DNA from: Roseimicrobium sp. ORNL1
Lineage (GTDB): Bacteria; Verrucomicrobiota; Verrucomicrobiia; Verrucomicrobiales; Verrucomicrobiaceae
NCBI RefSeq assembly: GCF_011044495.1
Contig: NZ_CP049143.1
Coordinates: 4,960,001 to 5,024,000, forward strand
Direction: 5' to 3'
DNA length: 64,000 nucleotides
Part shown: in pieces, positions 62,704 through 64,000 of the stretch
Position numbering within the stretch: position 1 is the stretch's first letter
How the letters are laid out: each line of letters begins with the position of its first letter
Notes under the pieces: model-generated
What the model was told of the DNA's origin: nothing
Database searches by the model: none
The model's input: only the letters and a program-made list of their open reading frames with translations
Program-made: the position numbers and the translations under genes

Positions 62704-63507
62704 ATGCTCCCCGTATTCCGTAAACCGATTGTCGCCGCCAACTGGAAGATGAACAACCCTCCGGCCGAGACGGAGAAGTTCCTGCGTTCGTTTCTTCGCG
62801 TCCTTCCTGAGAAGACGGGTGTGCAGGTGGTGATTGTGCCGCCCTACATCTCCCTGCCGAAGGCACAGGAGCTCATCCAGGGTGGCCGCTCGGAGACGGT
62901 GGAACTGGGCGCACAGAACATGAGCCAGCACGCCGGTGGCGCCTACACGGGCGAAATCAGCGCGGTGATGCTCAAGGAGTGTGGCGTGCGCCACGTCATC
63001 GTCGGCCACAGCGAGCGCCGCGCCATGTATGGCGAGACGAACGCCATCGTGAACGCCAAGCTTCTGGCCGCCCTTGAAGCACGCATCCACCCCATCCTCT
63101 GCGTGGGTGAGACGCTTGAAGAACGCGATGCCGGCAAGATTGAGCAAGTGCTCGAGTCCCAGACCCGCGAAAGCCTCGCCACCGTGGGCTCCCGCCGCCT
63201 GCTGGACGTGGTCATCGCCTACGAGCCCGTCTGGGCTATCGGCACCGGTCGTACCGCCTCCCCCGAGCAGGCACAGGAGGCACACGCCTTCATCCGCAAG
63301 GTCCTCGGCGAGATGTTCGACGAAGACACCGCCCGCAAGATCCGCATCCAGTATGGCGGCAGCGTGAAGCCCAGCAACATGGCTGAGCTCATCTCCCAGC
63401 CCGACGTGGACGGCGCCCTCGTGGGCGGCGCCAGCCTGGAGAGCGGCAGCTTCTACGAAATCGTGAAGGCCTGCAGCAATCACGTGACCGAGCCCCGCGG
63501 CGCGTAA
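62704..63507 (+). CDS. tpiA: Triosephosphate isomerase
   Basis: 267 residues. Substrate-binding Lys in AANWKMN (residue 15), catalytic His in HVIVGHSERRAMYGE (near 102) and Glu in VIAYEPVWAIGTGR (near 174), the flexible loop and phosphate motifs YGGSVKPSN and GALVGGASLE are all intact. It interconverts glyceraldehyde-3-phosphate and dihydroxyacetone phosphate. Slightly longer at the N-terminus than the classic form. A REP cluster and a terminator follow its stop. Confidence 0.97.
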   Translation: MLPVFRKPIVAANWKMNNPPAETEKFLRSFLRVLPEKTGVQVVIVPPYISLPKAQELIQGGRSETVELGAQNMSQHAGGAYTGEISAVMLKECGVRHVIVGHSERRAMYGETNAIVNAKLLAALEARIHPILCVGETLEERDAGKIEQVLESQTRESLATVGSRRLLDVVIAYEPVWAIGTGRTASPEQAQEAHAFIRKVLGEMFDEDTARKIRIQYGGSVKPSNMAELISQPDVDGALVGGASLESGSFYEIVKACSNHVTEPRGA

Positions 63508-63523
63508 GCAGCAAGTTTGGAAA

Positions 63524-63546
63524 GTAGTCCGCCGGGCCCTCGGCGG
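63524..63546 (+). repeat. GTAG-footed REP, copy 1
   Basis: GTAG followed by the stem CCGCCG/CGGCGG with a GGCCCT loop region. The GTAG foot and short GC-rich hairpin are features of REP sequences handled by RAYT-type Y1 transposases. Partner of the inverted copy at 63853-63874. Confidence 0.75.
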
Positions 63547-63552
63547 TCAGCA

Positions 63553-63585
63553 TGGCAGGTCTCAGGACCTGCCATTTTTCTTTTT
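63553..63585 (+). terminator. Rho-independent terminator of pgk-tpiA
   Basis: TGGCAGGTC and GACCTGCCA (63553-63561 and 63566-63574) form a perfect 9-bp stem around TCAG, followed by TTTTTCTTTTT. It lies about 46 bases after the tpiA stop, within the REP cluster. Confidence 0.9.
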
Positions 63586-63644
63586 GGGATAAGATCTCGG
63601 TGCGCCTCCAAGCCGACGCGTAGTGAGCGGCGGACGCACCGATA

Positions 63645-63804
63645 GGAGCGTGGACACTCTTGTCCGCCGTTCTGTGGCGTGACGAGATCTGTCGTGTGGA
63701 AGTTGTGAGGCCACATCTCAGAAGCAGCTGGTGGCACATGGCCTCGCTTGCCGGGTAAAAGAAGATGGTATGTCAGGGGTAGCGGACAAGAGTGTCCGCG
63801 CTCC
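63645..63804. repeat. GGAG-footed REP/MITE-like element, family A, copy 2
   Basis: A 160-bp element with 23-bp inverted arms (63645-63667 and 63782-63804), identical to the arms of copy 1 at 6754-6922. The first 33 bases are identical between the copies, and GTCAGGGGTAGCGGAC precedes the right end in both. The interior is diverged. Each arm contains the hairpin GGACA-CTCT-TGTCC after the GGAG foot. Confidence 0.85.
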
Positions 63805-63852
63805 TGTGGGGGGCAGGACGCTTCACCTCTGGAGGGAATAGTTGCTCCTCAA

Positions 63853-63874
63853 CCGCCGAAGCTCGGCGGACTAC
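63853..63874 (-). repeat. GTAG-footed REP, copy 2 (inverted)
   Basis: On the minus strand it reads GTAGTCCGCCGAGCTTCGGC followed by GG, a stem CCGCCGA/TCGGCGG with a short loop. It mirrors copy 1 at 63524-63546, together bounding the REP cluster. Confidence 0.75.
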
Positions 63875-63982
63875 TTTCCACTCCACGTCGTATTCATCTA
63901 CACCGCACCCGAAACAATCCTCCGCCGCCGACGTTCGAATACACCCATAGCAAGCACCGTACTCCTGCCGACCTCCCTACCC

Positions 63983-64000
63983 ATGAGAACGCTCATCCCC
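63983..64000 (+). CDS. Possible start of a gene cut off by the window end
   Basis: ATG 63983 begins a frame (MRTLIP) that runs to the last base. Too little is visible to identify it; the MRT start is compatible with a signal peptide. It may also be a chance ATG. Confidence 0.25.

Larger units (their letters stand above)
63519..63879. repeat. Composite REP cluster downstream of tpiA
   Basis: Four parts: a GTAG-footed REP at 63524-63546 (GTAGTCCGCCG-GGCCC-TCGGCGG), the family A element at 63645-63804 with 23-bp inverted arms like copy 1 at 6754, an intervening hairpin TCGGTGCG/CGCACCGA (63597-63642), and an inverted GTAG-footed REP at 63853-63874. The 16-bp sequence GGAAAGTAGTCCGCCG at 63519-63534 is repeated inverted at 63864-63879, so the whole cluster is bounded by an inverted repeat. 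This is BIME-like architecture. It fills nearly all of the gap 63508-63982; no gene is visible there. Confidence 0.85.

Overview
The window looks like a chromosomal segment of a GC-rich Gram-negative bacterium, most likely a member of the Verrucomicrobiota close to Verrucomicrobium or Roseimicrobium. This rests on family content, not on a database search. The markers are a sulfatase and several secreted esterases, a planctomycete/verrucomicrobial-type ECF sigma factor beside a giant membrane Ser/Thr kinase, lpxD and RND efflux (an LPS-bearing outer membrane), and many hairpin-rich REP-like repeats between genes. There is no rRNA, no CRISPR array, no transposase and no recognisable phage. All repeats seen are non-autonomous.

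Layout. 1-1.8 kb: tail of an unknown gene and a secreted beta-helix (pectate-lyase-like) protein. 2-6.6 kb: a 1,525-residue hybrid sensor kinase with two kinase cores and two receiver domains. 6.7-8.9 kb: a REP-like element, a Gly-rich protein and an FkbM methyltransferase. 8.9-15.2 kb: a 1,792-residue Ser/Thr kinase divergent from an ECF sigma factor. 15.4-20.6 kb: a P-loop ATPase, an orphan peptide-type ABC ATPase, rodA, a CAU-anticodon tRNA and lpxD. 20.6-24.4 kb: a fatty acid hydroxylase, an HD hydrolase of the MESH1 type, and a MarR regulator divergent from a ClC channel across a perfect palindrome. 24.5-34.2 kb: small membrane proteins, a methyltransferase, a GNAT enzyme, a repeat-built lipoprotein and four alpha/beta hydrolases, three of them exported and arranged in tandem. 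34.4-36.1 kb: a heme-binding-like protein next to an AT-rich gap. 36.1-42.8 kb: HtrA protease, a secreted WD40-type protein and a sulfatase. 43.2-49 kb: RND pump, adaptor and two paralogous TetR regulators with related operators. 49.1-50.9 kb: rpmJ-rpsM-rpsK-rpsD. 51.3-57.6 kb: small membrane and secreted proteins, a sugar isomerase-like protein, argA, and two tandem paralogues, one apparently frameshifted. 57.7-63.5 kb: dnaE divergent from pgk-tpiA.

How the genes work together. Housekeeping modules (ribosomal proteins, pgk-tpiA, dnaE, argA, lpxD, rodA) alternate with accessory modules for signalling, polymer or ester degradation and efflux. The most distinctive non-coding feature is a set of inverted-repeat elements: a GGAG-footed family at 6.75, 55.05 and 63.65 kb, a GTAG-footed family at 63.52 and 63.85 kb, and an unrelated 174-bp element at 42.95 kb. 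In several of them the hairpin arms differ but base-pairing is kept. They sit in intergenic gaps, often 3' of convergent genes, as expected for REP/BIME sequences moved in trans by a RAYT-type transposase elsewhere in the genome.
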